A DNA stretch of 64,000 nucleotides from Gemmiger sp. An50 (lineage in GTDB: Bacteria; Bacillota; Clostridia; Oscillospirales; Ruminococcaceae), in the NCBI RefSeq assembly GCF_002161595.1, contig NZ_NFID01000010.1, forward strand, positions 62,001 to 126,000, written 5' to 3'. Under the pieces are notes generated by a model, which was given only the letters and a program-made list of their open reading frames with translations, ran no database searches and was not told the DNA's origin. Within the stretch, counting starts at the first letter, position 1; every line of letters begins with the position of its first letter. The position numbers and the translations under genes are program-made. Positions 1 through 8,333 of this stretch are shown here, one piece after another.

Positions 1-634
1 GAAAGTCCAGCACATGGGCCTTGGCCGCATAATCCTCCAGCGGCGCGCCGGGGGCGTAATACCGGGTCATGGCCGGGGCGATGAACACCGCGTCCAGCGC
101 GTCCAGCAGCTCCTTCTCCCGCTGGAACGCACCGGGGGCTGAGTAGCTGCGGTTGGCCGCGTAGGGGTCCATCTGCCAGCTGGCCTTTTTGCCGCCGAAA
201 CCGGCAGCGGCCAGCGCGAAGCTGCCCGCGTAGGGGGCGGCCACCGCCACCGCCGCGTCAAAGTGATACCGGCGGTCCAGCGCCTCGATGGCCTTTTTCG
301 CCGCAGTGATGCGCCGGGGTTTTTTCAGGGCGATCTGCCGCACCGCGGCCAGCGCCGCCGCCGGGTGGCCGCAGAGCTTTAACAGCCGCAGCGGCACCGG
401 AGTGCCGCCCGAATTGCCGAATTCCAGCATCCGGTTCATCACCCGCTCGTCCGCGAAGGGCACTAGGGTCCGGCCGCAGCCGGGCAGCTCGGGAGGGACG
501 GTCTCGCCGTCATACAGTTCCAGAAAATGGACCGTGTGCCCCTGCTGCGCCAGCAGCGCCGCCGCCCGCCGGGCGATGGCCGGGGTGGGGGCGAGAGGGA
601 ATTCCACACTGTCCAGAATGCAAAGCAGTTTCAT
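1..634 (-). CDS. Probable glycosyltransferase, GT-B/GT4-like N-terminal part (cut by window edge)
   Basis: An open frame of 211 codons runs from ATG at 634 to the left edge without a stop. It begins MKLLCILDSVEFPLAPTPAI, followed by a helix-rich stretch that ends in AAALLAQQGHTVHFLEL. This pattern (beta strand, helix, then GHxVxxL) is typical of the N-terminal Rossmann domain of GT4-type glycosyltransferases. The donor-binding C-terminal domain lies outside the window, so the family call is inference. GAGGT sits about six bases before the ATG. The gene follows a GT2 gene by 24 bp on the same strand and is the third gene of a minus-strand glycosyltransferase run starting at 2777. Confidence 0.55.
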   Translation of the reverse strand, partial: MKLLCILDSVEFPLAPTPAIARRAAALLAQQGHTVHFLELYDGETVPPELPGCGRTLVPFADERVMNRMLEFGNSGGTPVPLRLLKLCGHPAAALAAVRQIALKKPRRITAAKKAIEALDRRYHFDAAVAVAAPYAGSFALAAAGFGGKKASWQMDPYAANRSYSAPGAFQREKELLDALDAVFIAPAMTRYYAPGAPLEDYAAKAHVLDF

Positions 635-658
635 GCAAAAACCTCAGAACGCGGCCGG

Positions 659-1639
659 TCAGCGCCGGTCGGTGAGCATCAGCCGGCACAGCCCGGCGTA
701 GAATACGCCGCCCCAGCAGGAGAGCAGGGCGGCCAGCTTCATGGAGCGGGGAAGATGCGGGTTTTTCAGCGCCTTGCCAAGGCCTGCCCGGATCTCCTTT
801 TTCAGCGAGCGGTGCTCGGCGGCAAAATCCTTCGCGTTTGCCTGGCGCAGAATCATGCTGTTCAGATAGAGCAGCTTCTCGTAATAGAACGCCTCGGCCG
901 AAACCTCCAGCGGACCGCCCCGGGCGGTATCCAGAATGGTGCGGGCCACGTAGATCTGGTCGGTGAGCACCCGGTCCTTTAAGGGCCGGTGGGTGGTGGA
1001 GGCCGCATGCTGGCGGTAGTAGTAGCCGATGAAATCCGCAAAGGCCATGCCCCGGGCGTGCTGCAAAATGTTCCAGTTCAGATACAGGTCCTCGTTGTAG
1101 ACCACCGGGGAATAGAAGGGGATGTTGTCGAACAGATGGCGGGCGTAGAGCTTGTTGCACAGGCTGTATTCCACCCGCTTGTCGTGCATCAGGGCGTCCA
1201 GATGGGCCGGGCTCTCGAAGGTGAGGCAGTCGTCCGGGCATTTGCCGGGCTCCGGCGGCGAACCGAAAAAGGGGATGAACCGGCAGCAGCTCACCGGCAG
1301 GTCGGTTTTCAGGCACTCGTCCAGCAGCAGCTGGATCATCGCCGGGTGCAAAAGGTCGTCGCCGTCCACGAAGGCCAGGTATTCGCCCCGGCTGTGGGTC
1401 ACGCCGGTGCCCCGGCCGCCGATGATGCCCAGGTTTTCCTGGTGGATGGTGCGAAAGCGGCTGTCCTTGGCGGCAAATTCGTCGCACACCAGGCCGGAGC
1501 CGTCCTGGCTGCCGTTGTCGATCATCAGCACCTCCAGGTTGTGGTAGGTCTGGGCGGCGATGCTCTCCAGGCAGGGGGGCAGGTAATCGCCGGTGTTGTA
1601 CACCAGCACCACCACCGAGACAAGGGGCGTTTGGTTCAT
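659..1639 (-). CDS. Family 2 glycosyltransferase
   Basis: 326-residue GT-A fold glycosyltransferase. The N-terminus PLVSVVVLVYNTGDYLPPCL, the strand EVLMIDNGSQDGSG and the metal-binding FVDGDDLLHP are the standard GT2 landmarks. A C-terminal basic and hydrophobic tail may touch the membrane. I chose ATG at 1639 because AGGAGG lies eight bases upstream; an earlier in-frame ATG at 1666 would overlap the end of the preceding gene and lacks a Shine-Dalgarno. It sits between a GT4 gene (19 bp upstream) and another glycosyltransferase, so it probably adds one sugar of a surface polysaccharide repeat. Donor and acceptor cannot be read from sequence. Confidence 0.85.
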   Translation of the reverse strand: MNQTPLVSVVVLVYNTGDYLPPCLESIAAQTYHNLEVLMIDNGSQDGSGLVCDEFAAKDSRFRTIHQENLGIIGGRGTGVTHSRGEYLAFVDGDDLLHPAMIQLLLDECLKTDLPVSCCRFIPFFGSPPEPGKCPDDCLTFESPAHLDALMHDKRVEYSLCNKLYARHLFDNIPFYSPVVYNEDLYLNWNILQHARGMAFADFIGYYYRQHAASTTHRPLKDRVLTDQIYVARTILDTARGGPLEVSAEAFYYEKLLYLNSMILRQANAKDFAAEHRSLKKEIRAGLGKALKNPHLPRSMKLAALLSCWGGVFYAGLCRLMLTDRR

Positions 1640-1658
1640 AAAAGCATCCTCCTGGGAT

Positions 1659-2777
1659 TCAGTCATTGGAATGGGCCAGGCCCAGATAAAAATTGGTCAG
1701 CCAGTCGGCGGTCTGACGAATGTCGTACCCCGCCGCGGCGATCTGTGCCCGGGGAGAAGTGCGCACCGGCCGGTTCTGCACGGCCTGGCCCAGGGCGGTG
1801 TCCGCCCAGCGCTCGTCAGCTTCGTCCAGCGAAAGCTGGCGCACCAGCGGCGTCACGCACACCTCACGGGTGATGGTGGAGGCGGCAGTGATGGGCAGGC
1901 CGGAGGCCTGGGCCTCGATCAGGGTCACCGGCAGCCCCTCGTGCAGCGAGGGGAACAAAAAGCCGTCCATGCCCTGCAAAAGCCGGGGAACGTCCTCCCG
2001 GCTGCCCAGAAAATGCACGCAGCCGGAAAGACCCAGCCGGGCGGCCTTCTGGCGCATCTCGTCCAGCAAAGGGCCGGTGCCTGCCAGCAGCAGGGCGCTG
2101 TCCGGCGCTTTTTTGTGAAGTACCGAAAAGATATCCAGAATGCGGTCGTGGTTTTTTTGAGGGGTGAACCGGCCCACATGGCCGAACACCAGGCATTCGT
2201 CCGAAAGGCCGAACTCCTCCCGCACACTGGCGCGGGCCACCTCGCTCACCGCAAAGCGCTCCGGATCGATGCCGTTGAGCAGAATGTGAGCCCGGGCCGC
2301 CTCGGGGCCGTACATCCAGTCCGCCGCCGCCTTGGAGCAGGCGAACAGATGGGTGGCGTTGGGCAGCACCATTTTGCCGTAGTAGTCCTTCACCACCTGG
2401 AAGGCCAGACCGCCCTCGTTCTGGGTGTTGTGGCTGTGGGCGATGCGCGCCGGGATACCGGCCTTTTTGGCCTGACGCATCACAAGGCCGCTGAATTTAT
2501 CCATGTGGGAATGTACGATGGGGTAGCGAGGGCTTTCGGTCAGCACCCGGTCCAGCGCATGGGTATAGACGAAGGGACCCTTCTGGGTGATGAAGGGGAT
2601 GCGGTGGATCACGCCGCCCAGCGCTTCGATCTCGCTTTCGTATATGCCGGGAAAGGAGCTGACAAAATCAAACTGCACCGCATCTCGGTCGATGCAGCGG
2701 TACAGGTTCATGATCAGGCTTTCGTACCCGCCGTGGGCCAGCCCCGCCACGCAGTGGAGCACACGCACAGCCGCCAT
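1659..2777 (-). CDS. GT4 family glycosyltransferase (GT-B fold)
   Basis: 372-residue protein. The N-terminal domain opens AAVRVLHCVAGLAHGGYESL with a glycine-rich loop. The C-terminal donor domain shows FGHVGRFTPQKNHDRILD, LLLAGTGPL and the GT4 signature FPSLHEGLPVTLIEAQASGL, whose glutamates bind the nucleotide-sugar phosphate. It is a retaining sugar transferase acting on the inner membrane face. ATG at 2777 follows GAGGTG by eight bases, and the region before it is not conserved in GT4 proteins. It is the first gene of the minus-strand glycosyltransferase run and has a possible promoter inside the ireB terminator. Confidence 0.85.
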   Translation of the reverse strand: MAAVRVLHCVAGLAHGGYESLIMNLYRCIDRDAVQFDFVSSFPGIYESEIEALGGVIHRIPFITQKGPFVYTHALDRVLTESPRYPIVHSHMDKFSGLVMRQAKKAGIPARIAHSHNTQNEGGLAFQVVKDYYGKMVLPNATHLFACSKAAADWMYGPEAARAHILLNGIDPERFAVSEVARASVREEFGLSDECLVFGHVGRFTPQKNHDRILDIFSVLHKKAPDSALLLAGTGPLLDEMRQKAARLGLSGCVHFLGSREDVPRLLQGMDGFLFPSLHEGLPVTLIEAQASGLPITAASTITREVCVTPLVRQLSLDEADERWADTALGQAVQNRPVRTSPRAQIAAAGYDIRQTADWLTNFYLGLAHSND

Positions 2778-2844
2778 AAAAAGCACCTCGCTTTGTGCGG
2801 GCGAAAAGCCTGTGCTTGTTTTCACCCGCAATAATACAGTCTAT

Positions 2845-2873
2845 AGTATAACAAAAAGCCCGGGCTTTGCAAA
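2845..2873 (-). promoter_or_regulatory. Possible promoter of the 2777 glycosyltransferase run
   Basis: Minus-strand TTTGCA (2873-2868), 17-bp spacer, TATACT (2850-2845). The -35 hexamer lies in the centre of the terminator palindrome of the upstream ireB gene. Inferred from hexamer match and spacing only. Confidence 0.4.
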
Positions 2874-2881
2874 GCCCGGGC
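2853..2881 (-). terminator. Intrinsic terminator of ireB
   Basis: Perfect 24-bp palindrome at 2858-2881 (arms GCCCGGGCTTTG and its complement) followed on the minus strand by TTTTT at 2857-2853. It lies 47 bp after the ireB stop. Confidence 0.8.
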
Positions 2882-2928
2882 ACAAAGGAAAACCGGCCCC
2901 ATGCGGCGCACGGGACCGGTTTGAAGGA

Positions 2929-3174
2929 TCAGGGATTGACGTAGTTACGAACCAGCGCCTGCAGCAGATCGTCGCGGTCCACGCGGCGGATCAGCGAGCG
3001 GGCGTTTTTATAGGTGGTGATGTAGGTGGGGTCCTCCGACAGGATGTAGCCCACCAGCTGGTTGATGGGGTTGTACCCCTTTTCCTTCAGTGCGTCGTAG
3101 ACCTCCTGCACAACGGCACGGATCTCCCGGTCACGATCATCATAAATGGAGAATACAGCGGTAGGATCAGACAT
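2929..3174 (-). CDS. ireB: IreB-family regulatory phosphoprotein (UPF0297)
   Basis: 81-residue protein matching the IreB/YrzL family throughout: [10 protein letters not shown], a central [20 protein letters not shown] and the end [10 protein letters not shown] are near-invariant. In Enterococcus, IreB is phosphorylated on N-terminal threonines by the PASTA kinase IreK and affects cephalosporin resistance and cell-envelope homeostasis; here a threonine sits at position 5. ATG at 3174 is preceded by a G-rich AAAGGGGGG. It is monocistronic, with its own promoter and terminator. In many Bacillota it neighbours alaS and ruvX, which are not seen here. Confidence 0.93.
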   Translation of the reverse strand: MSDPTAVFSIYDDRDREIRAVVQEVYDALKEKGYNPINQLVGYILSEDPTYITTYKNARSLIRRVDRDDLLQALVRNYVNP

Positions 3175-3213
3175 AAAACGGCCCCCCTTTTGCAGCAGAA
3201 TCAATTTAGATAC

Positions 3214-3242
3214 AGTATACCCCATTTGGCCGCGGAATGCAA
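3214..3242 (-). promoter_or_regulatory. SigA-type promoter of ireB
   Basis: Minus-strand TTGCAT (3242-3237), 17-bp spacer, TATACT (3219-3214), about 40 bp before the ireB ATG. Confidence 0.65.
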
Positions 3243-3282
3243 GGCTGACTGGGGCAAAAGTGCAAAAATATACGCCGGGACG

Positions 3283-3310
3283 TTGAAAAAAAGGGCAGAT
3301 ATGCTATCAT
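3283..3310 (+). promoter_or_regulatory. Possible promoter of the 3353 membrane protein gene
   Basis: TTGAAA (3283-3288), 16-bp spacer, TATCAT (3305-3310), 42 bp before the ATG and back to back with the ireB promoter. Confidence 0.5.
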
Positions 3311-3352
3311 AAAAACGACAAATCATCCCAAAAAACGGAGCGATCAAATATT

Positions 3353-5062
3353 ATGGAATACAAAAGCAGACAGGCGCTGCGCCCCGCCCTTGCATGGGGG
3401 CTGTTTGTGGCGCTGGCCGCGGCGCTGATCTTCCGCGCCCAGTGGTGCATGAACGGGCCGGACGAAAGCTACTACCTGGCCAAGACCTATGCCATGCTGA
3501 TGGGCGTGCGCCCTCTGGCGGACATCAGCGCCCTGACCCAGATCAGCAATATCCTGTTGCTGCCGTTGATGTGGCTGTACCGGCTCGTCACCGGCGGGCT
3601 GGACGGTGTGTATCTGGCAAGCCGGGTGGCGGCAGTGCTGCTGCAGACCGGCGCGGCGCTGGCCGTGTGGCGCTGGCTGCGGCAGATCACCGGAGAATGG
3701 GCGGCGCTGGCCGGGGGCCTGCTGTGCCAGCTGTTCATTCCGCTGAATCTGACGGCCCTGTCCTACAACAGCATGGGGCTGTTTTTCATTCTGCTGTTCT
3801 TCGCCTGCGCCGAGCCGCTTGCCCGCCGTCCCGGATTCTGGCGGGCCTTTGGGGCGGGGGTCTGCTTTGCGCTGGCCGCCGCGGCCTATCCGCCGCTGGT
3901 GGTCACCGCGCCGGTGGCCCTGGTGATGGTCTGGCGGGCCGAACGCTCCCGCCGCCTGCTGGCTCTGGGCGGTCTGTGCGTCGGCGGTGCCGTGCCCGCG
4001 GCGGTGGTGCTGGGCTGGCTCACGGCCCGACTGGGCCCGGCCGGATTGATCGAAGCGCTGCCCAACCTCTTCGCGAAGGACGTGGCCCATCAGGGCTCCG
4101 GCGGCCTTTTGGCCAGCGCCCGGCAGTACCTGAGCGATTTTGTCTGGTGGTTCGGCCTTGCCTATCTGGCGGCGGTGGTGCTGGTCACCCTGCTGGCCGC
4201 TGCGCTGCGCTTTCTGCCCGGCGCGGCCCGGCTGCGGCCGGTGTTCTGGGCGGGCTTTGCCCTGGTGGCGGTCTGGGGCCTGGTGATGCGGCCGGGCGGC
4301 CTGTTCTGGATCAACTTCAAGCTGGTGCCGCTGGCCCTGCTGGGCCCTGCGCTGTTTCTGGCGGTGCAGCCCAAAAAGCCCGCCGCAGGGCTGCTGCTCT
4401 GGGTGGCGGGCGTTCTTTACAGCGGCGGCATTGCCCTGGGCACCGACGTGGGCCTGGTGAATGCCAGCTACGGCTTTCTGCTGTGTGATCTGGCGGCCTT
4501 GCTCTGGCTGGAAGAGGAGGTTTGCCGCCACAGCGGCGCCTGCCTGCGCCGGTGGGCGGGCGCATCGGCCCTGTTGGCTGCGCTGGTGCTGGTACAGCTG
4601 GCGGGCATCCGCTTTTTCACCGACTACGCGGGCGACCTGTTCGCCTGCCGGGTCCGCATCGAAAGCGGCCCCAGCGCCGGAATGTGGGACACCGCCGACA
4701 CCGTGAGCTATTACAACCAGACCTGCGAGGATCTGCGCGGGCAGGTGCAGCCGGGGGACAGCCTGTTTGTGATGAACGTGCTGCCCTGGGCCTACATGGC
4801 CTGCGATAGCCTGCCCAACACGCCGGACTACTGGATTCACAGCGCGGCGGACCCCATGATCCAGTGGTACTACGAGCAGCCGGGGCGGCAGCTGCCCCAG
4901 GTGGTGTATCTGGCGGGACCGCTGCCGGACGGACGCGCCAATTACAATCTGGAGCAGCCGCTGGCCGAGTGCCTGGAGGAGGGCTGGATTCGGGACCGTC
5001 TGCTGGAGGACTACCGCCCGCAGCCCGGCCGGACAGGGACCTTTTATCTTCGCGCAGAATGA
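3353..5062 (+). CDS. Polytopic membrane protein, GT-C glycosyltransferase-like
   Basis: 569 residues with about ten hydrophobic segments and a soluble C-terminal domain of roughly 120 residues. Near the end of the first membrane helix is NGPDESYYLAKTYAM; an acidic pair (D37, E38) in the first extracytoplasmic loop is where GT-C enzymes (GT39/ArnT/PMT type) carry their catalytic or metal-binding acid. The C-terminal part resembles the soluble tails of such transferases. Family assignment rests on topology and this motif, not on recognised close homology. ATG 3353 follows a weak GGAG. It precedes the amino-sugar operon at 5203 on the same strand but is separated from it by a promoter. Confidence 0.55.
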   Translation: MEYKSRQALRPALAWGLFVALAAALIFRAQWCMNGPDESYYLAKTYAMLMGVRPLADISALTQISNILLLPLMWLYRLVTGGLDGVYLASRVAAVLLQTGAALAVWRWLRQITGEWAALAGGLLCQLFIPLNLTALSYNSMGLFFILLFFACAEPLARRPGFWRAFGAGVCFALAAAAYPPLVVTAPVALVMVWRAERSRRLLALGGLCVGGAVPAAVVLGWLTARLGPAGLIEALPNLFAKDVAHQGSGGLLASARQYLSDFVWWFGLAYLAAVVLVTLLAAALRFLPGAARLRPVFWAGFALVAVWGLVMRPGGLFWINFKLVPLALLGPALFLAVQPKKPAAGLLLWVAGVLYSGGIALGTDVGLVNASYGFLLCDLAALLWLEEEVCRHSGACLRRWAGASALLAALVLVQLAGIRFFTDYAGDLFACRVRIESGPSAGMWDTADTVSYYNQTCEDLRGQVQPGDSLFVMNVLPWAYMACDSLPNTPDYWIHSAADPMIQWYYEQPGRQLPQVVYLAGPLPDGRANYNLEQPLAECLEEGWIRDRLLEDYRPQPGRTGTFYLRAE

Positions 5063-5071
5063 CGGGTTTTG

Positions 5072-5100
5072 TTGAAAAATGAACATTGCAATGCTATAAT
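5072..5100 (+). promoter_or_regulatory. Strong SigA-type promoter of the amino-sugar operon
   Basis: TTGAAA (5072-5077), 17-bp spacer, TATAAT (5095-5100): one mismatch to consensus. It leaves an untranslated leader of roughly 95 bases before ATG 5203. Confidence 0.75.
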
Positions 5101-5202
5101 TCTGTTGTATCATGCGCCAATGCATCGTTTTATAAGGAAAGCAAGCCTGCGCGGAGCGAGTGTTCCGGGCAGAATAAAGCCGAAAGGCGGAGGAATACAA
5201 GA

Positions 5203-6333
5203 ATGATTTCGTTCAACATCCCACCCTATGTGGGCACCGAGCTGGACTATGTGAAGCAGGCGGTGGAGAATCACAAGATCTGCGGCGACGGCGCCTTTAC
5301 CAAGCAGTGCAACCAGTGGCTGAGCGAGCGGTTCGGCAGCCAGAAGGTGCTGCTGACCACCAGCGGCACCACCGCGCTGGAGATGGCGGCGCTGCTGTGC
5401 GATTTGCAGCCCGGCGACGAGGTGATCCTGCCCAGCTTCACCTTCTCGTCCACCGCCACCGCCTTTGTGCTGGCGGGGGCCAAGCTGGTGTTCGTGGACG
5501 TCCGGCCCGACACCATGAACATCGACGAGACCAAGATCGAGGCGGCCATCACCGACAAGACCAAGGTCATCTGCGCCATGCATTACGCGGGCGTTGCCTG
5601 TGAGATGGACACCATCATGGAGATTGCCGCCCGCCACGGCCTGAAGGTGGTGGAGGACGCCGCCCAGGGCGTGATGAGCACCTACAAGGGCAAGGCGCTG
5701 GGCACCATTGGTGATTTCGGCTGCTTCTCCTTCCACGAGACCAAGAACTACTCCATGGGCGAGGGCGGCGCGCTGCTCATCCGGGACCCGGAATACAACG
5801 AGCGGGCGGAGATCCTGCGGGAGAAGGGCACCAACCGGGCCAAGTTCTTCCGGGGCCAGGTGGACAAGTACACCTGGGTGGACTACGGTTCCAGCTACCT
5901 GCCCAGCGAGATGAACGCCGCTTATCTGTGGGGCCAGCTGCAGGCCGCGGACCAGATCAACAACGACCGTCTGGCCAGCTGGAACGATTATTACCAGGCG
6001 CTGCGCCCGCTGGAGCAGGCCGGCAAGCTGGAGCTGCCCGCCATCCCGGAGGGCTGCGTGCACAACGCCCACATGTTCTGGGTGAAGTGCCGGGACCTGG
6101 AGGAACGCACCGCCTTTATCCAGCATCTGAAGGACAGCGGCGTTCTGGCCGTGTTCCATTATATCCCGCTGCACAGCGCTCCCGCCGGCCTGCGGTACGG
6201 CCGGTTCAGCGGTGAGGATGTGTACACCACCAAAGAAAGCGACCGGCTGGTCCGTCTGCCGCTGTACTACGGCCTCACCGCTCAGGACCGGCAGCAGGTG
6301 ATCCAGGCCGTGAAGGCGTTTTTTGAGGTGTAA
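5203..6333 (+). CDS. Sugar aminotransferase, WecE/RffA-like (DegT/DnrJ/EryC1 family)
   Basis: 376-residue PLP enzyme. MISFNIPPYVGTELDYVKQA, the cofactor loop TTSGTTALEMAALL, the PLP-contacting VVEDAAQG and the Schiff-base lysine K181 in FSFHETKNYSMGEGGAL are all present. The closest recognised relatives are the dTDP-4-keto-6-deoxyglucose 4-aminotransferases WecE/RffA, which make dTDP-4-amino-4,6-dideoxygalactose (Fuc4N) using glutamate. Substrate choice within the family is inference. ATG 5203 is preceded by GGCGGAGG; the longer in-frame start at 5086 would overlap the promoter. It is the first gene of an eight-gene unit ending at 13443, which suggests the amino sugar made here is the one loaded onto carrier lipid by the 9546 enzyme. 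Confidence 0.85.
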   Translation: MISFNIPPYVGTELDYVKQAVENHKICGDGAFTKQCNQWLSERFGSQKVLLTTSGTTALEMAALLCDLQPGDEVILPSFTFSSTATAFVLAGAKLVFVDVRPDTMNIDETKIEAAITDKTKVICAMHYAGVACEMDTIMEIAARHGLKVVEDAAQGVMSTYKGKALGTIGDFGCFSFHETKNYSMGEGGALLIRDPEYNERAEILREKGTNRAKFFRGQVDKYTWVDYGSSYLPSEMNAAYLWGQLQAADQINNDRLASWNDYYQALRPLEQAGKLELPAIPEGCVHNAHMFWVKCRDLEERTAFIQHLKDSGVLAVFHYIPLHSAPAGLRYGRFSGEDVYTTKESDRLVRLPLYYGLTAQDRQQVIQAVKAFFEV

Positions 6334-6335
6334 CG

Positions 6336-8321
6336 ATGCCGCTGCTTGAGCAAAAGGCGCGCCCCCGGTTGAGCGGGCGCACCGGCCGCTGGGTGTTTGT
6401 GATGGCCACCACTGCCGTTCTGGCGGTGGCGGCCATCTTTTCGCGGCCCCATGCCTTCCCGGACGATGACTGGACCATCGCCCAGGTGCTGGCGGGGCTG
6501 TACGGTCCCACCTGGCTGTGCCCCTTTTTGAATGTACTGTTCAGCGCGCCGGTGGCGCTGCTTGGGCGGCTGCTGCCCGGTCCGGACTGGTATACCCTGA
6601 CCGTGCTGGTGCTGAGCGTGCTGGCGGTGGGGTTTGTCCGTTACGGGCTGTGGAGCCGCCTGGCGGCGCCGGTGGCCTGCGCGGCGGACGGGGTGATCCT
6701 GCTCGCCTTCTGGCCGGGCTTTGTGTCAGAGACCAATTTTTCCCGCAGCGCAGGGCTGTTTGCCGCTGCGGGCTTTGTTTTGCTTGCCTTCTATGCCCGG
6801 GGCTGGATGGGCCGCCGGGCGCTGGCTGCCGGGCTGGCGTTTTTTCTGGCAGGGCTGTGCCTGCGCCAGAACGCCGCACTGCTGGGTCTGCCCTTCGGGG
6901 CGCTGGCTCTGCTGTGGGCGGTGCTGGCCTCGGAGCCGGGGCTCAAACAGCGGGCCCGGCGGGCCGCGGCCGCGGTGTGCGGTATGGCGGTGCTGTTTGC
7001 TGCTGCGGTGGGCGTCAATGAGCTGGCCTGGCAGAGCAGCAGCCAATGGCGGGATTACCGGGCCTTCAACAACGCCCGGTCGGTGCTGTCGGATTATCCC
7101 ATGCCCGAATGGGAAGAGGCCGCCGGTCAGCTGAGCGCCATGGGCGTGAGCGAAAACGACTACGAGCTGCTGCTCAGCTGGGTAAGCTGCGACAGCGACT
7201 ATTTCACCACCGAAAGGCTGGAACAGGTGGGCGAGCTGCGGGGACAGACGGCCTTTGTGCCGGACCTGGCCCAGGCAGCGGACCATTTTATGCAGGGCGC
7301 GCTGGGCAATAAGCCCAGCACCGCCTTCTGGCTGCTGCTGGCCGCAGCGGTGGTGTGCTGCTCCGGGCGGGACCGGCTGGCCGCGCTTTTGGCGGGCGGT
7401 GGAGCGTTGGTGATCAACACCTTCTTTTTGTGGACGGGCCGCCTGCCCACCCGCGTGGAGGACAGTGTGAACTTCTACGCGGTGTGCGTGTTTGTGCTGG
7501 CGCTCAGCGGCGCCAGGCGTTTTTGCACCCGGCGCTGGCTTGTGCCCGGCGCGCTGGCGGGGGCATGCTTTGCCCTGCTGCTTCTGGTGCGCATGGGCCA
7601 GCAGTTCCAGCTGCCCGCCCCGCGTCCCAGCCAGGCGGGCGCCACCGGCAACCAGCTGGTGGACCACATGGAGACAAGCCCGGACGATATTTTCCTGCTG
7701 AACACCGAGGACGCCAGCTATCTGACCGGCGTGTACGATGCCCGGGTGCTGCCCTGGCAGGACCACTACCGGAATTTGGTGAGCCTGGGCGGCTGGACCA
7801 GCGGCAGCGGGCTGTACCGGCAGAATCTGGAACAGATGGGCCTCACCCTGCCGCTGAAAAACTGGGCCGAGCAGGACGCGATCTACCTCTTCGACGAGAC
7901 CAGCCCGGAGAAAAAGCTTCGCTATGTACAGGAGCATCACTACCCCGAGGCGGCGCTCAGCGCCGGGCGGCAGGTGGGCTCGTTTTTGCTGTGGCAGGCG
8001 GTGCTGCCCTATGAGGGGAGCGCCGGCCCACTGGAGGCCCAGTGGAGCCTGAGCGGACTGGAAGAAGCGGAGCGGGGCCCCGGCTGGTACCGGCTCCGGG
8101 CGGAGCTGCCGCAGGGCGAAGCGCCCCGGCGGGCCTGGCTGGAGCTGAACAGCCAGGGCGAGACCCGGCGGGTGTGCCTGTACCAAACCGAGGAAGGCGG
8201 CTGGCAGGCGGTGTTCTATCTGGATTGGGCGCAGCCCGAGCAGCTGGAAAGCGCCGCCCTGCTGGTGCAGACCGAAAACGGATGGCTGAGAAGCGGCGAG
8301 GTGCCGCTGGGCCAACGCTGA
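6336..8321 (+). CDS. Large polytopic membrane protein, GT-C-like
   Basis: 661 residues; roughly eleven hydrophobic segments in residues 20-440, then a soluble region of about 220 residues. After the first helix comes SRPHAFPDDDWTIAQV, with a triple aspartate (D43-D45) in the first external loop, the usual place of the GT-C catalytic acid. I do not recognise a named family. It starts two bases after the aminotransferase stop, with GAGGTG at the end of that gene serving as ribosome binding site, so the two are translationally coupled. A likely role is transfer of a lipid-carried amino sugar outside the membrane; this is inferred from topology and context only. Confidence 0.5.
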   Translation: MPLLEQKARPRLSGRTGRWVFVMATTAVLAVAAIFSRPHAFPDDDWTIAQVLAGLYGPTWLCPFLNVLFSAPVALLGRLLPGPDWYTLTVLVLSVLAVGFVRYGLWSRLAAPVACAADGVILLAFWPGFVSETNFSRSAGLFAAAGFVLLAFYARGWMGRRALAAGLAFFLAGLCLRQNAALLGLPFGALALLWAVLASEPGLKQRARRAAAAVCGMAVLFAAAVGVNELAWQSSSQWRDYRAFNNARSVLSDYPMPEWEEAAGQLSAMGVSENDYELLLSWVSCDSDYFTTERLEQVGELRGQTAFVPDLAQAADHFMQGALGNKPSTAFWLLLAAAVVCCSGRDRLAALLAGGGALVINTFFLWTGRLPTRVEDSVNFYAVCVFVLALSGARRFCTRRWLVPGALAGACFALLLLVRMGQQFQLPAPRPSQAGATGNQLVDHMETSPDDIFLLNTEDASYLTGVYDARVLPWQDHYRNLVSLGGWTSGSGLYRQNLEQMGLTLPLKNWAEQDAIYLFDETSPEKKLRYVQEHHYPEAALSAGRQVGSFLLWQAVLPYEGSAGPLEAQWSLSGLEEAERGPGWYRLRAELPQGEAPRRAWLELNSQGETRRVCLYQTEEGGWQAVFYLDWAQPEQLESAALLVQTENGWLRSGEVPLGQR

Positions 8322-8333
8322 GCGGAGGAAACT